Source of the DNA: Cupriavidus sp. MP-37 | GTDB taxonomy: Bacteria; Pseudomonadota; Gammaproteobacteria; Burkholderiales; Burkholderiaceae | Assembly: GCF_020618415.1 (NCBI RefSeq) | Contig: NZ_CP085344.1 | Span: 3,495,001 to 3,559,000 of the forward strand | Length of the DNA: 64,000 nt | Direction of reading: 5' to 3' | Part shown: in pieces, positions 16,862 through 25,301 of the stretch | Numbering within the stretch: position 1 is the first letter of the stretch | How the letters are laid out: each line of letters begins with the position of its first letter | Translations under genes and position numbers: made by a program | Notes under the pieces: model-generated | What the model saw: the letters and a program-made list of their open reading frames with translations, nothing else | Told to the model about the DNA's origin: nothing | Databases searched by the model: none

Positions 16862-18469
16862 ATGCGCAAGACGCTCAAGAACATCAGCCTAGTTTCGGTC
16901 GGCCTCGTCGCCGGCGTGCTCGCCACGCTGCAGATTTCGGCGACTGCGCAGAATTCATCGGGACCCCTGCCGCTGGACCAGTTGCGGCTGATGGCCGATA
17001 TCTTCGGGCAGATCAAGCGCGAGTACGTGGAGCCGGTCGATGACAAGAAGCTGCTGACCGAAGCCATCAAGGGCATGGTCGCCAGCCTCGACCCGCATTC
17101 GTCCTACCTCGACGAGAAGGATTTCAAGGAACTGCAGGAAGGCACGCGCGGGCGCTTCGCCGGCCTGGGCATCGAGATCTCGCAGGAAGAAGGCCTGGTC
17201 AAGGTGATCAACCCGATCGAGGACACTCCCGCCTTCCGCGCCGGCATCCAGCCCGGCGACCTGATCACCCGTATCGACGACAAGCCCGTGCGCGGCCTGC
17301 CGCTGGAGCAGGCGGTCAAGCGCATGCGCGGCGAGCCGGGCACCAAGGTCACGCTGACGATCTACCGCAAGAGCGAGGAACGCACCTTCCCGGTCTCGAT
17401 CACGCGCGCCGAAATCCGCGTGCAGTCGGTCAAGGCCAAGATGCTGGACAACAATATCGGCTGGATCCGCCTGACCAGCTTCCAGGAACGCACCATTTCC
17501 GACCTGGCGCGCAAGCTGACCGAACTGGCGCAGAAGAACCCCAACATGAAGGGCCTGGTGCTGGACCTGCGCAACAACGGCGGCGGCGTGCTGCAGGGCG
17601 CGGTCGGCGTGGCCGCGGCCTTCCTGCCGGAAGACGCGACGGTGGTGTCGACCAACGGCCAGGTGCCCGACGCCAAGCGCGTGTACAAGGCTTCGTACAA
17701 CAACTACCGCCTGTCGTCGCTGGAAGAGGATCCGCTCAAGGACCTGCCGGCGCTCTACAAGAAGATCCCGATGGTGGTGCTGACCAACGCCTACTCGGCC
17801 TCGGCCTCCGAGATCGTGGCCGGCGCGCTGCAGGACCACCACCGCGCCCAGATCATGGGCAAGACCACCTTTGGCAAGGGCTCGGTGCAGACCGTGCGCC
17901 CGCTCACCAACGACACCGGCATCAAGCTGACCATCGCGTACTACTACACGCCGAGCGGCAAGTCGATCCAGGCCAAGGGCATCCGCCCGGATATCCCGGT
18001 CGACCAGAACCCCGAAGGCGATCCGGACGACGCGCTGATCACGCGCGAGATCGACACCGAGCGCCACCTGCACAACAAGCAGGAATCGGAAGAACCGGAA
18101 ATGACCGAGCGCGAGCAGCGCCGCGTCGAGGAACTGCGCCGCCTGGAAGAAGAGAACGCGAAAAAGACCCCGGAAGAGCGCGAAAAAGAGCGCCGCAAGA
18201 AGCCGGTGGAATTCGGCTCGGCCGACGACTTCATGCTGCAGCAGGCCATCGCCCAGCTCAACGGGCAGCCGGTCAAGCGCTCCAAGTCCAAGCTCGAAGC
18301 GAATCCGCCTGCCGACAACGGCAAGGCGGCGAAGCCGTCGGGCAAGAGCGGCGCCAAGGGCGCCAGCGCACCGGCCGCCAAGCCGGCGGCACCGGCCCCC
18401 GGCAAGCAGCCGCCGGCCAGCGCGCCGATCGGCGAGCCGCTGGGTACGCCGACCGGCAAGGCGCCTTGA
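16862..18469 (+). CDS. ctpA: S41-family C-terminal processing peptidase
   Basis: A 535-residue periplasmic serine protease. An N-terminal anchor or signal (residues 5-29) is followed by a substrate-cap helix, a PDZ domain (about 95-180) and the S41 core. The catalytic pair fits Ser314 in YSASASEIVAG and Lys339 in GKTTFGKGSVQT, spaced 25 residues as in Prc/CtpA enzymes. The C-terminus is unusual: a Glu/Arg/Lys-rich stretch (about 395-450), then an Ala/Pro/Lys-rich tail that looks disordered. These enzymes trim cell-wall-related or outer-membrane proteins; the target here is unknown. Confidence 0.93.
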   Translation: MRKTLKNISLVSVGLVAGVLATLQISATAQNSSGPLPLDQLRLMADIFGQIKREYVEPVDDKKLLTEAIKGMVASLDPHSSYLDEKDFKELQEGTRGRFAGLGIEISQEEGLVKVINPIEDTPAFRAGIQPGDLITRIDDKPVRGLPLEQAVKRMRGEPGTKVTLTIYRKSEERTFPVSITRAEIRVQSVKAKMLDNNIGWIRLTSFQERTISDLARKLTELAQKNPNMKGLVLDLRNNGGGVLQGAVGVAAAFLPEDATVVSTNGQVPDAKRVYKASYNNYRLSSLEEDPLKDLPALYKKIPMVVLTNAYSASASEIVAGALQDHHRAQIMGKTTFGKGSVQTVRPLTNDTGIKLTIAYYYTPSGKSIQAKGIRPDIPVDQNPEGDPDDALITREIDTERHLHNKQESEEPEMTEREQRRVEELRRLEEENAKKTPEEREKERRKKPVEFGSADDFMLQQAIAQLNGQPVKRSKSKLEANPPADNGKAAKPSGKSGAKGASAPAAKPAAPAPGKQPPASAPIGEPLGTPTGKAP

Positions 18470-18497
18470 GACGCTTGCAGCTTTAGACAGGCCGCCT

Positions 18498-18656
18498 GTT
18501 TGCTCCCCTCTCCCGCGTGCGGGAGAGGGGCAGGGGGTGAGGGCAGGCGCGTCAAAGGCTGACGCCAGTGGGGCTAAAACCGTTGGCCCTGCTTGATGGG
18601 GCTCCTCGCTAAACCACCCCTCACCCCGGCCCTCTCCCCATGAGGGGAGAGGGAGA
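18498..18656 (+). repeat. Dispersed GC-rich intergenic repeat, long subtype (copy 1)
   Basis: Starts GTTTGCTCCCCTCTCCCGC, folds at once into a hairpin with GCGGGAGAGGGG, continues through a core containing GTCAAAGGCTGACGCCAGTG, and ends with a second hairpin made by CCCTCTCCCC and GGGGAGAGGG. The same unit occurs inverted at 52687-52831. Shorter relatives with the same outer hairpins but a different core are at 56302-56439 and 63299-63434. It fills the ctpA-moeB gap. Confidence 0.85.
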
Positions 18657-18737
18657 ACACCTTGCTTAGGCTAGTTCGGGCGGCTTTGGAGCCCCCCCAA
18701 ACCATCCTCCTCTTCGCACTCGCGGAAGGATCCCATC

Positions 18738-19502
18738 ATGAGTGACGACGGCCTCGACGACGAACAACTGCTGCGCTATTCGCGCCACATCCTGCTCGAC
18801 GAGCTGGGCATCGAAGGCCAGCGGCGCCTGCTGGCCGGCCATGCCGTGGTGATCGGCGCCGGCGGCCTCGGCGCAGCGGCCCTGCCCTTCCTGGCCTCGG
18901 CCGGCGTCGGCCGCATCACCGTGGTCGACAACGACGAGGTCGACCTGACCAACCTGCAGCGCCAGATCATCCACACCACCGCCAACGTGGGCAGGCCCAA
19001 GGTCGAATCCGCCCGCGAAGGCATGCTGCGCATCAACCCCGGCCTGGACATCGTCACGGTGCCGGCGCGCGTCGGCGATGCCGAACTGGACCAGCTGGTA
19101 GTGTCGGCCAGCGTGGTACTGGACTGCTGCGACAACTTCGCCACGCGCCAGGCCGTCAACCGCGCCTGCGTGCGCCACAAGGTTCCGCTGGTATCCGGCG
19201 CCGCGCTGCGCTTCGACGGCCAGATCAGCGTATTCGACCGCCGCCAGCCCGACGCGCCCTGCTACGCCTGCCTGTTCCCGCCGGCCGAACCCGCACCGGA
19301 AGTCGCCTGCGCCACCATGGGCGTATTCGCGCCGCTGGTCGGCATGGTCGGCACCGTGCAGGCAGCCGAGGCCCTCAAGCTGCTCGCCGGCGTGGGCGAC
19401 AGCCTCGCCGGCCGGCTGCTGATGGTCAATGCGCTGTCGATGGAATGGACCACGATGCGGCTGGCGCGTACGCCGGACTGCCCGGTTTGCGGCGGGCACT
19501 GA
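18738..19502 (+). CDS. moeB: MoeB/HesA/ThiF-type adenylyltransferase
   Basis: A 254-residue E1-like enzyme that adenylates the C-terminal Gly-Gly of a small sulfur carrier such as MoaD or ThiS. RYSRHILLDELGIEGQRRL and the nucleotide loop VVIGAGGLGAAALPFLASAG open the protein; DEVDLTNLQRQIIH follows. The zinc-binding pairs CYAC and the terminal CPVCGG are intact. There is no rhodanese domain, so it is the short MoeB type. No moa or thi genes are nearby, so molybdopterin versus thiamine cannot be decided from context. Confidence 0.88.
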   Translation: MSDDGLDDEQLLRYSRHILLDELGIEGQRRLLAGHAVVIGAGGLGAAALPFLASAGVGRITVVDNDEVDLTNLQRQIIHTTANVGRPKVESAREGMLRINPGLDIVTVPARVGDAELDQLVVSASVVLDCCDNFATRQAVNRACVRHKVPLVSGAALRFDGQISVFDRRQPDAPCYACLFPPAEPAPEVACATMGVFAPLVGMVGTVQAAEALKLLAGVGDSLAGRLLMVNALSMEWTTMRLARTPDCPVCGGH

Positions 19503-19762
19503 GCCCGGCAATTCCCCGCTGAACCTTGCGGCCGGCGCTGACAGGCGCCGGCATGGCCGCGACAACTCTCCCGCTTCGCCTCCCCACCTCTCCCATATCC
19601 CCTTGCCCGCAAGATCCTCGTGACTCGGGCAGGCGCGGCCGATGCATGCGCAGAATTTTCCGCTGCCCGGCATTAACGCACGGCTCTAGAATATGGCAGA
19701 TATTTTTTGACATATTTGTCACTTGTTGTACGGGGACGATGGTTGGCTCCCCTGCGAAAATC

Positions 19763-20773
19763 ATGACGCACCGCCTTCTTGCCATCACGTTGGCCGCATG
19801 CATGGCCGCGGCATTTTTCGACACCGGCCACGCAAAAACGCCAGGAAATATCCTGATGGGTAAATCAGGATGGAAGACGCACTGCTTCGGGCGCTACCTG
19901 CTCGACTTGCCGCCCAATGCAAAAGTCAGTGCCACTTACCAGCTGTGGGGCGCCGAAATCGAGCGCTTACCAGATGTCAATGCCACATCGCTGCAAGGCA
20001 AAGTGGAGAAACGAGCCATTGCATTGCAGTCAGAGCGCCATGACACGGCAGGGAGCATGCTGGTGCGCCGTATCGATCATGGAAATAGCTCGACAAGCCT
20101 GCTTTCATGGAGCAGCCCACGGCGGACCATTCTGATGTATGAGGAAGCCTATCTGGCAACTACCAACCCATGGCAAGCGTTCAAGTACAGCGGGGATATT
20201 TCGGCGAGCAAGCAAGCCATGGCGGTCGCCTTCCTGGACACGCTCGCCACCAACATCCGCTCCCGCGCCGACAACGAAATCCCCACCGGCCCCGGCTTCT
20301 GCATCGACAAAGGCTTTATCGCCGGCAACGATTACCGTTCCGAAAGCGTGCAGGTCGGCATCACGCTGCCGCAGCACCCCAATGCCTTCATCAGTTTCGA
20401 TGCCAGTACCGGCGCTGAGGAGGACCGGCTGCTTGAACGCGTGGACAAGTTTTTTGCGGCAGCCGTCGCCGGCCCGTTCGCCGGCCTGAAGGTATTGCGC
20501 AAGCGCGAACGCGATGTCGGCGCCATTCCAGCCCAAGAGTATGCGACCGCGGCGACGGGCAATGGCCAGCGTGTTTATGTTTTCGCCTGGGAGTCCCAGG
20601 GAAAGAACAAATCCTTGACCGAGCAAAATGTATCGGCGGGCCTGCGCGTGCTCGAACAATCGGTGGTCAGTCCGCAGACGCCGTATCAGCCGGCATTCCA
20701 GTCAGATGATGAGGCGCTGCAGCTGTGGGATGCCATCATCGAGTCCATTCGGCTACGACCCGGCGCAGTGTAG
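19763..20773 (+). CDS. Tli4-like type VI secretion immunity protein, copy A
   Basis: A 336-residue secreted protein (signal MTHRLLAITLAACMAAAFF to GHAK). The N-terminal motif GWKTHCFGRYLLDLPPNA and the central GPGFCIDKGFIAG with two conserved Cys resemble the Tli4 family, periplasmic immunity proteins that block phospholipase-type T6SS effectors (Tle4). Residues about 163 to the end are almost identical to the next gene, while the N-terminal half is clearly diverged. No effector or T6SS gene is in the window. An ATG at 19739 is an alternative start. The family call is from motif memory. Confidence 0.7.
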   Translation: MTHRLLAITLAACMAAAFFDTGHAKTPGNILMGKSGWKTHCFGRYLLDLPPNAKVSATYQLWGAEIERLPDVNATSLQGKVEKRAIALQSERHDTAGSMLVRRIDHGNSSTSLLSWSSPRRTILMYEEAYLATTNPWQAFKYSGDISASKQAMAVAFLDTLATNIRSRADNEIPTGPGFCIDKGFIAGNDYRSESVQVGITLPQHPNAFISFDASTGAEEDRLLERVDKFFAAAVAGPFAGLKVLRKRERDVGAIPAQEYATAATGNGQRVYVFAWESQGKNKSLTEQNVSAGLRVLEQSVVSPQTPYQPAFQSDDEALQLWDAIIESIRLRPGAV

Positions 20774-20805
20774 GGCCCTTCCAAGCGAAACCGCGGCCAG
20801 TCCCA

Positions 20806-21834
20806 ATGATTCTCCGCCATCTAACCAGGTACTGGGGTATTGCAGCAGCAGCCGTTTTCACGCTTGTGTTACCTGTCTCAATAGCTGACGCACAAACCGC
20901 AGCGATACATCCCATCATCAGCAAGGAAGGTTGGAGCACTCATTGTTTTGGTCGTTACCTAGTGGACCTTCCTCCGCAAGCCGTCGTACGCACATCCTAC
21001 AAAATCTGGGGCGACGAAATCGCGCCGATGCCAGGACAAACTCCAGGCGCCCTTCGGTCAATGATCGACCGTAGAGAGAAGGAACTGAGGGCAGCGCGTC
21101 ACGAGACGCAGGGCTCCATGCTGGTTAGTAGAACGACGGTCGGCGACGGCTCGGAAGTCCTATTGTCATGGTCATTGCCGTACAGCAAAGTCATGCTGCG
21201 CAACGATACGTACCTCGTTGCAGCGGATCCGTGGCGCGCTTTTCAATATGGAGGCGATGTCTCCCCGGGTAGAGAACAGATAGCCCTTCGACACTCGAAA
21301 ACCTTGGCCACCAACATCCGCTCCCGCGCCGACAACGAAATCCCCACCGGCCCCGGCTTCTGTATCGACAAAGGCTTTATCGCCGGCAACGATTACCGTT
21401 CCGAAAGCGTGCAGGTCGGCATCACGCTGCCGCAGCACCCCAATGCCCACATCAGTTTTGACGCCAGTACCGGCGCTGAAGAAGACCGGTTGCTTGAACG
21501 CGTCGACAAGTTTCTTGCTACAGCCGTCGCGGGCCCGTTCGCCGGCCTGAAGCCGTTGCGCAAGCGCGAACGCAATGTCGGGGCCATTCCAGCCGAAGAG
21601 TATGCGACCGCCGCGACGGGCGATGGTCAGCGCGTTTATGTATTCGCCTGGGAATCCCAGGGGAAAAACAAGTCCTTGTCCGAGCAAAACGTGTCCGCTG
21701 GCCTGCGCGTGCTCGGGCAGCCGGTAGTCAGTCCGCAGACACCGTATCAGCCGGCATTCCAGTCAGATGATGAAGCGCTGCAGCTATGGGATGCCATCAT
21801 CGAGTCCATTCGGCTCCGACCCGGCGCGGTCTAG
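20806..21834 (+). CDS. Tli4-like type VI secretion immunity protein, copy B
   Basis: A 342-residue paralogue of the preceding gene, 32 bp downstream. It has its own signal peptide (WGIAAAAVFTLVLPVSIADA) and GWSTHCFGRYLVDLPPQA. From about 21307 the DNA is nearly identical to copy A (GPGFCIDKGFIAGNDYRSES and onward), whereas the upstream half is not alignable at DNA level. The N-terminal half, presumably the effector-specific part, has diverged or been swapped while the C-terminal domain was homogenised. It converges on mnmH with only 10 bp between the stops. Confidence 0.7.
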   Translation: MILRHLTRYWGIAAAAVFTLVLPVSIADAQTAAIHPIISKEGWSTHCFGRYLVDLPPQAVVRTSYKIWGDEIAPMPGQTPGALRSMIDRREKELRAARHETQGSMLVSRTTVGDGSEVLLSWSLPYSKVMLRNDTYLVAADPWRAFQYGGDVSPGREQIALRHSKTLATNIRSRADNEIPTGPGFCIDKGFIAGNDYRSESVQVGITLPQHPNAHISFDASTGAEEDRLLERVDKFLATAVAGPFAGLKPLRKRERNVGAIPAEEYATAATGDGQRVYVFAWESQGKNKSLSEQNVSAGLRVLGQPVVSPQTPYQPAFQSDDEALQLWDAIIESIRLRPGAV

Positions 21835-21844
21835 CGCCGACCCG

Positions 21845-22951
21845 CTATTCCTCTTGCCGCGCCGTGTGCGCCAGCAGCCAGTCCGTCACGGCATCGCGGT
21901 CGCCGCGGAAGACGATGCGCGCGGCGCGCTGGCCGCGCTGGAAGTCATACATGGGGTCGTAGTAGTCGCGCAGCAGCACTTCGATCCAGCCGCGGTGCAG
22001 CGCTACCTCGCCGCATTCCGCCTGGCGCCCCAGCGCCTGGTCCAGCAGCGCCGCCAGCTTGCCGTAGCGTGCGCCGCCGAGCCGGGGCGCGATCGCGGCC
22101 ATCGCTTCGCGCAGGCGGGTGGCGTAGGCGTCGAAGCCTTCGGCGCTGCCCCTGGAGTCGATGAATTCCGCCGCCAGGCCCTGCACGTAGTCGCGCAGCA
22201 CGCGCTCGACGCGGGCGTCGAACGGCGCTTCCAGCCAGACCAGCGGGCTGGCCTGCATGCGCTGCGACAGGGCCTGCGGCACGTCGCGGCTGCCGATGAA
22301 ACGGCCCTCGTCTTCCACCACCAGTGCACGCCAGCCGGCGTCGAGATGCCGCAGCACGTCGATGGCGAGGGCGTTTTCGAAATCGATCTGCGGCGGCTGC
22401 GGCAGCGCGCGGCGGCCGAATGCCGAGCCGCGGTGGCGGGCATGGCCTTCCAGGTCGATCGACGCGGGCACGTCGGCCAGCACATCGGTCTTGCCGCTGC
22501 CGGTCAGCCCGCCCACCACGAACCATGGCTGCGTTGCCGCCGCGGTATCGATGGTTTCGATCAGGTAGCCGCGCATGGCCTTGTAGCCGCCGGTCACGCG
22601 CGGATAGTCGACACCGGCATCGCGCAGCCACTGCTGCACCAGCTGCGAACGCAAGCCGCCGCGGAAGCAATACAGGTAGCCGTCCGGATGCGCGCGCGCA
22701 AACTCCGCCCAGGCCGCAATGCGCGCCGCCTTGCGCTCGCCGGACACCAGCTGGTGGCCGAGTTCGATCGCCGCCTGCTGGCCCTTCTGCGCATAGCACA
22801 GGCCGACCTCGTGGCGCTCGGCGTCGTCCATCAGCGGCAGGTTGACCGCACCGGGGAAGGCCCCGCGCGCGAACTCCAGCGGCGCGCGCACGTCCAGCAT
22901 GGCGACGCCACTCAGAAATAGTTTGCGGAAGTCGGCGGTATCGGCGCGCAT
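21845..22951 (-). CDS. mnmH: tRNA 2-selenouridine synthase
   Basis: A 368-residue enzyme (SelU) replacing sulfur by selenium in wobble 2-thiouridine of some tRNAs. An N-terminal rhodanese domain carries catalytic Cys95 in [21 protein letters not shown]-loop domain follows ([14 protein letters not shown], about 146-158), then [10 protein letters not shown] and [15 protein letters not shown]. The start ATG overlaps the selD stop by one base (ATGA), so the two are probably translationally coupled; selD supplies the selenophosphate used here. Confidence 0.95.
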   Translation of the reverse strand: MRADTADFRKLFLSGVAMLDVRAPLEFARGAFPGAVNLPLMDDAERHEVGLCYAQKGQQAAIELGHQLVSGERKAARIAAWAEFARAHPDGYLYCFRGGLRSQLVQQWLRDAGVDYPRVTGGYKAMRGYLIETIDTAAATQPWFVVGGLTGSGKTDVLADVPASIDLEGHARHRGSAFGRRALPQPPQIDFENALAIDVLRHLDAGWRALVVEDEGRFIGSRDVPQALSQRMQASPLVWLEAPFDARVERVLRDYVQGLAAEFIDSRGSAEGFDAYATRLREAMAAIAPRLGGARYGKLAALLDQALGRQAECGEVALHRGWIEVLLRDYYDPMYDFQRGQRAARIVFRGDRDAVTDWLLAHTARQEE

Positions 22952-23994
22952 CAGCGGATCTCTACGGCCAGCGCGGCGCGGGCCACCATTTCGCCGATCG
23001 GCGACAAGGCCAGTCCCAGGCGCTGGCATTCGGCAAGGAACGCGGCTTCGCCGGCAGGCTCCACCGCTACCAGCAGGCCGCCGCTGGTCTGCGGATCGCA
23101 CAGCAGCGCGCGTTGCGCCTCGGTGAGCGGTGCGATGCGGTGCCCGTAGCTGTCGAAGTTGCGCTGGGTGCCGCCCGGCACGCAGCCCTGGTCGATGTAG
23201 TCGATCACGTCATCCAGCACCGGCACCGCGGCATGGTCGATGCGCGCGGTCAGGCCGCTGCCGTCGGCCATTTCAACCAGGTGGCCTAGCAATCCGAAAC
23301 CGGTGACATCCGTCATCGCGCGCACGCCGGGCAAGCGCCCGAAGGCGCTGCCGGGCTTGTTGAGCACGCACATCCAGTCGCGTGCCAGATGGCGGTTGTC
23401 GGCGCGCAGCAAGCCCTTCTTCTCGGCCGTGGTCAGCACGCCGATGCCTAGCGGCTTGGTCAGGTAAAGCCGGCAGCCGGGCGTGGCGGTGTCGTTGCGC
23501 TTCATGTGTGCGCGCTCGACCAGGCCCGTCACCGCCAGGCCGAAGATGGGCTCGGGCGCGTCGATCGAATGGCCGCCCGCCAGCGGAATGCCGGCGTCGT
23601 CACAGGCGCGGCGCCCGCCCGCCACCACTTCGCGCGCCACCTCGGGCGGCAGCACGTTCACCGGCCAGCCCAGGATGGCGATGGCCATCAGCGGGTCACC
23701 GCCCATGGCGTAGATGTCGCTGATCGCGTTGGTCGCGGCAATGCGCCCGAAGTCGAATGGATCGTCGACGATGGGCATGAAGAAATCGGTGGTGGAAACC
23801 ACCCCGCGCTGGCCCTCGGCGCCATCCAGCGCATACACCGCGGCGTCGTCGCGCGAGGCATTGCCGACCCACAGGCGCGGGTCCAGGTGCTGCGCGCCGC
23901 TGCCGGCCAGGATCACGTCGAGCACCTTGGGCGAAATCTTGCAGCCGCAGCCGGCACCGTGGCTGTATTGGGTCAGGCGGATCGGAGGGGTCAT
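22951..23994 (-). CDS. selD: Selenide, water dikinase
   Basis: A 347-residue SelD that makes selenophosphate from selenide and ATP. The Gly-rich N-terminus has [10 protein letters not shown], with the catalytic position filled by Cys (C16, C18, Lys19) rather than selenocysteine, so no SECIS is needed. [27 protein letters not shown] and GGLLVAVEP complete the family pattern. It is paired with mnmH; selA and selB are not in this window. Confidence 0.96.
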   Translation of the reverse strand: MTPPIRLTQYSHGAGCGCKISPKVLDVILAGSGAQHLDPRLWVGNASRDDAAVYALDGAEGQRGVVSTTDFFMPIVDDPFDFGRIAATNAISDIYAMGGDPLMAIAILGWPVNVLPPEVAREVVAGGRRACDDAGIPLAGGHSIDAPEPIFGLAVTGLVERAHMKRNDTATPGCRLYLTKPLGIGVLTTAEKKGLLRADNRHLARDWMCVLNKPGSAFGRLPGVRAMTDVTGFGLLGHLVEMADGSGLTARIDHAAVPVLDDVIDYIDQGCVPGGTQRNFDSYGHRIAPLTEAQRALLCDPQTSGGLLVAVEPAGEAAFLAECQRLGLALSPIGEMVARAALAVEIR

Positions 23995-24110
23995 GAGAGC
24001 GGGCTCCGCGCGGCGCGCCGGCGGGTCAGGAGCCTTGGCCCCGCCGGCGACGCCTGGATGAAGAGAGGAATTGGAATGAGAAGGGTTACTGCCTGCAGGC
24101 GAGCAACCAG

Positions 24111-24130
24111 GCGGTGCCGATCGGCACCGC
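24111..24130. other. 20-bp perfect palindrome between selD and bfr
   Basis: GCGGTGCCGATCGGCACCGC is fully self-complementary with no loop. It lies about 50 bp beyond the bfr stop and about 115 bp before the selD start on the minus strand. There is no T run, so it may be an operator or a weak transcription-end hairpin rather than a standard terminator. Confidence 0.4.
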
Positions 24131-24178
24131 GCGCTGGGGCGGGCCGCCCATCGGAGCGGCCTCGCCGAAGGCGGCGGC

Positions 24179-24658
24179 TTATTGCTCGCCCGGCTCCATC
24201 TGCGACTGCAGGTAATTCTGCAGCCCGACCTTATCGATCAGGTCCAGCTGCGTTTCCAGGTATTCGATATGTTCCTCGGTATCGGTGAGGATATCGACCA
24301 GAATTTCGCGGCTGACGTAATCGCCGACCGATTCGCAGTAGGCAATGCCTTCCTTGACGGTGGTGTGCGCGGTCTGTTCCAGCTTCAGGTCGCACTTGAG
24401 CATCTCGGGCGTGTCTTCGCCGAGCAGCAGCTTGTGCAGGTCCTGCAGGTTGGGCAGGCCGTCCAGCATCAGGATGCGCTCGATCAGGCGGTCGGCGTGC
24501 TTCATCTCGCCGATCGATTCCTTGTACTCCACATCGCCGAGCTTCTTCAGGCCCCAGTGGCGATACATGCGGGCGTGCAGGAAATACTGGTTGATCGCGG
24601 TCAGCTCGTTCTTGAGCTGGGCGTTCAGATGCTGGATGACCTTCTTGTCACCTTTCAT
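24179..24658 (-). CDS. bfr: Bacterioferritin
   Basis: A 159-residue iron-storage protein forming 24-mers. [26 protein letters not shown] starts the four-helix bundle, with ferroxidase residues in [35 protein letters not shown] and the late [16 protein letters not shown]. The heme-binding Met region is seen as [11 protein letters not shown]. It lies just downstream of bfd (bacterioferritin-associated ferredoxin), the partner that reduces stored ferric iron. Confidence 0.96.
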   Translation of the reverse strand: MKGDKKVIQHLNAQLKNELTAINQYFLHARMYRHWGLKKLGDVEYKESIGEMKHADRLIERILMLDGLPNLQDLHKLLLGEDTPEMLKCDLKLEQTAHTTVKEGIAYCESVGDYVSREILVDILTDTEEHIEYLETQLDLIDKVGLQNYLQSQMEPGEQ

Positions 24659-24737
24659 TGGCGGCTCCTGTTGCATCGGGCCCGCGCAAAAATACGAAAC
24701 GGCGCCAATGGCGCCGTGCAGTCAGAAATAAGGAATG

Positions 24738-24782
24738 CGCAAAAACGCGCCGTGAACTGAAGCTTCAGTTCATGGGCGCGTT
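24738..24782 (-). terminator. Terminator after bfd
   Basis: On the minus strand the bfd stop leads straight into AACGCGCC and GAACTGAAG paired with CTTCAGTTC and GGCGCGTT, then TTTTG. A second short hairpin (ACGGCGCC/GGCGCCGT, 24699-24717) follows 20 bp further, also with a T-rich tail. Together they separate bfd from bfr. Confidence 0.75.
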
Positions 24783-25087
24783 CAGGCCACCAGCGCCTTG
24801 CGCTGGTCGTTCGCGACTGCCGGGTCCCGAGTGTCCATTATGGTACATGGGCCCGAAGCGGAACAGGAAGAAATCTCCACAACCTGGATGCTGGCGAGGG
24901 TCGCCACCGTGACATTGCGTACCGCTGCGACACCTTCCTGCAACACCTGCTGAGCGCACTCGCGGCAACGGCCGCAGCACGTGCCGACGCCGAGCGTTTC
25001 AGCCAGTTCGTCGAGGGTTTCGACGCCCAGGTGCGCGGCACCGTGAATCTCACGATCGGTGATCTGGTTGCAGATGCAGACGTACAC
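24782..25087 (-). CDS. bfd: Bacterioferritin-associated ferredoxin
   Basis: A 101-residue BFD-like [2Fe-2S] protein: YVCICNQITDREIH and GVGTCCGRCRECA provide the four Cys ligands. The C-terminal tail after the cluster domain (VTVATLASIQ to the end) is longer than in minimal Bfd and contains two more Cys. A GTG start at 25087 is supported by GGAGGGACTT immediately upstream; an in-frame ATG at 25120 would add 11 residues. The adjacent Fur-like site fits induction under iron limitation, when stored iron must be released from Bfr. Confidence 0.88.
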   Translation of the reverse strand: MYVCICNQITDREIHGAAHLGVETLDELAETLGVGTCCGRCRECAQQVLQEGVAAVRNVTVATLASIQVVEISSCSASGPCTIMDTRDPAVANDQRKALVA

Positions 25088-25154
25088 AAGTCCCTCCGTT
25101 GGGGCGCGGGACACCGGCATGTCCCTGCGAATGAACGTCAGAATATCAGAGATC

Positions 25155-25173
25155 AATAATGATAACAATTCCC
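25155..25173. promoter_or_regulatory. Fur-box-like site upstream of bfd
   Basis: AATAATGATAACAATTCCC matches the 19-bp Fur consensus GATAATGATAATCATTATC at 14 positions. It lies about 70-85 bp before the bfd start, in an AT-rich patch that stands out in this GC-rich DNA. Confidence 0.6.
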
Positions 25174-25220
25174 ATTAAGCCACATCGAGACAGGTCGGCA
25201 ACACGTCACTGGACGCAAAA

Positions 25221-25279
25221 AGAAGGCGGCTGGCGCAGCACATTTCCGCTTCGGGAAGTGCCGCGCCAGCCGCCTTTTT
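25221..25279. terminator. Strong hairpin terminator after ptsI
   Basis: GGCGGCTGGCGC (25225-25236) pairs perfectly with GCGCCAGCCGCC (25263-25274), with a small inner hairpin in the loop and A/T runs on both sides (AAAAAGAA and TTTTTG). It is placed just past the ptsI stop and can also act toward bfd. Confidence 0.8.
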
Positions 25280-25301
25280 GCCTCGGAAAACCCTGATGTT
25301 G

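Noticed and set aside
22951..23994. Selenocysteine codon in selD
   Set aside because: The catalytic position is an ordinary Cys codon; no in-frame TGA is present.
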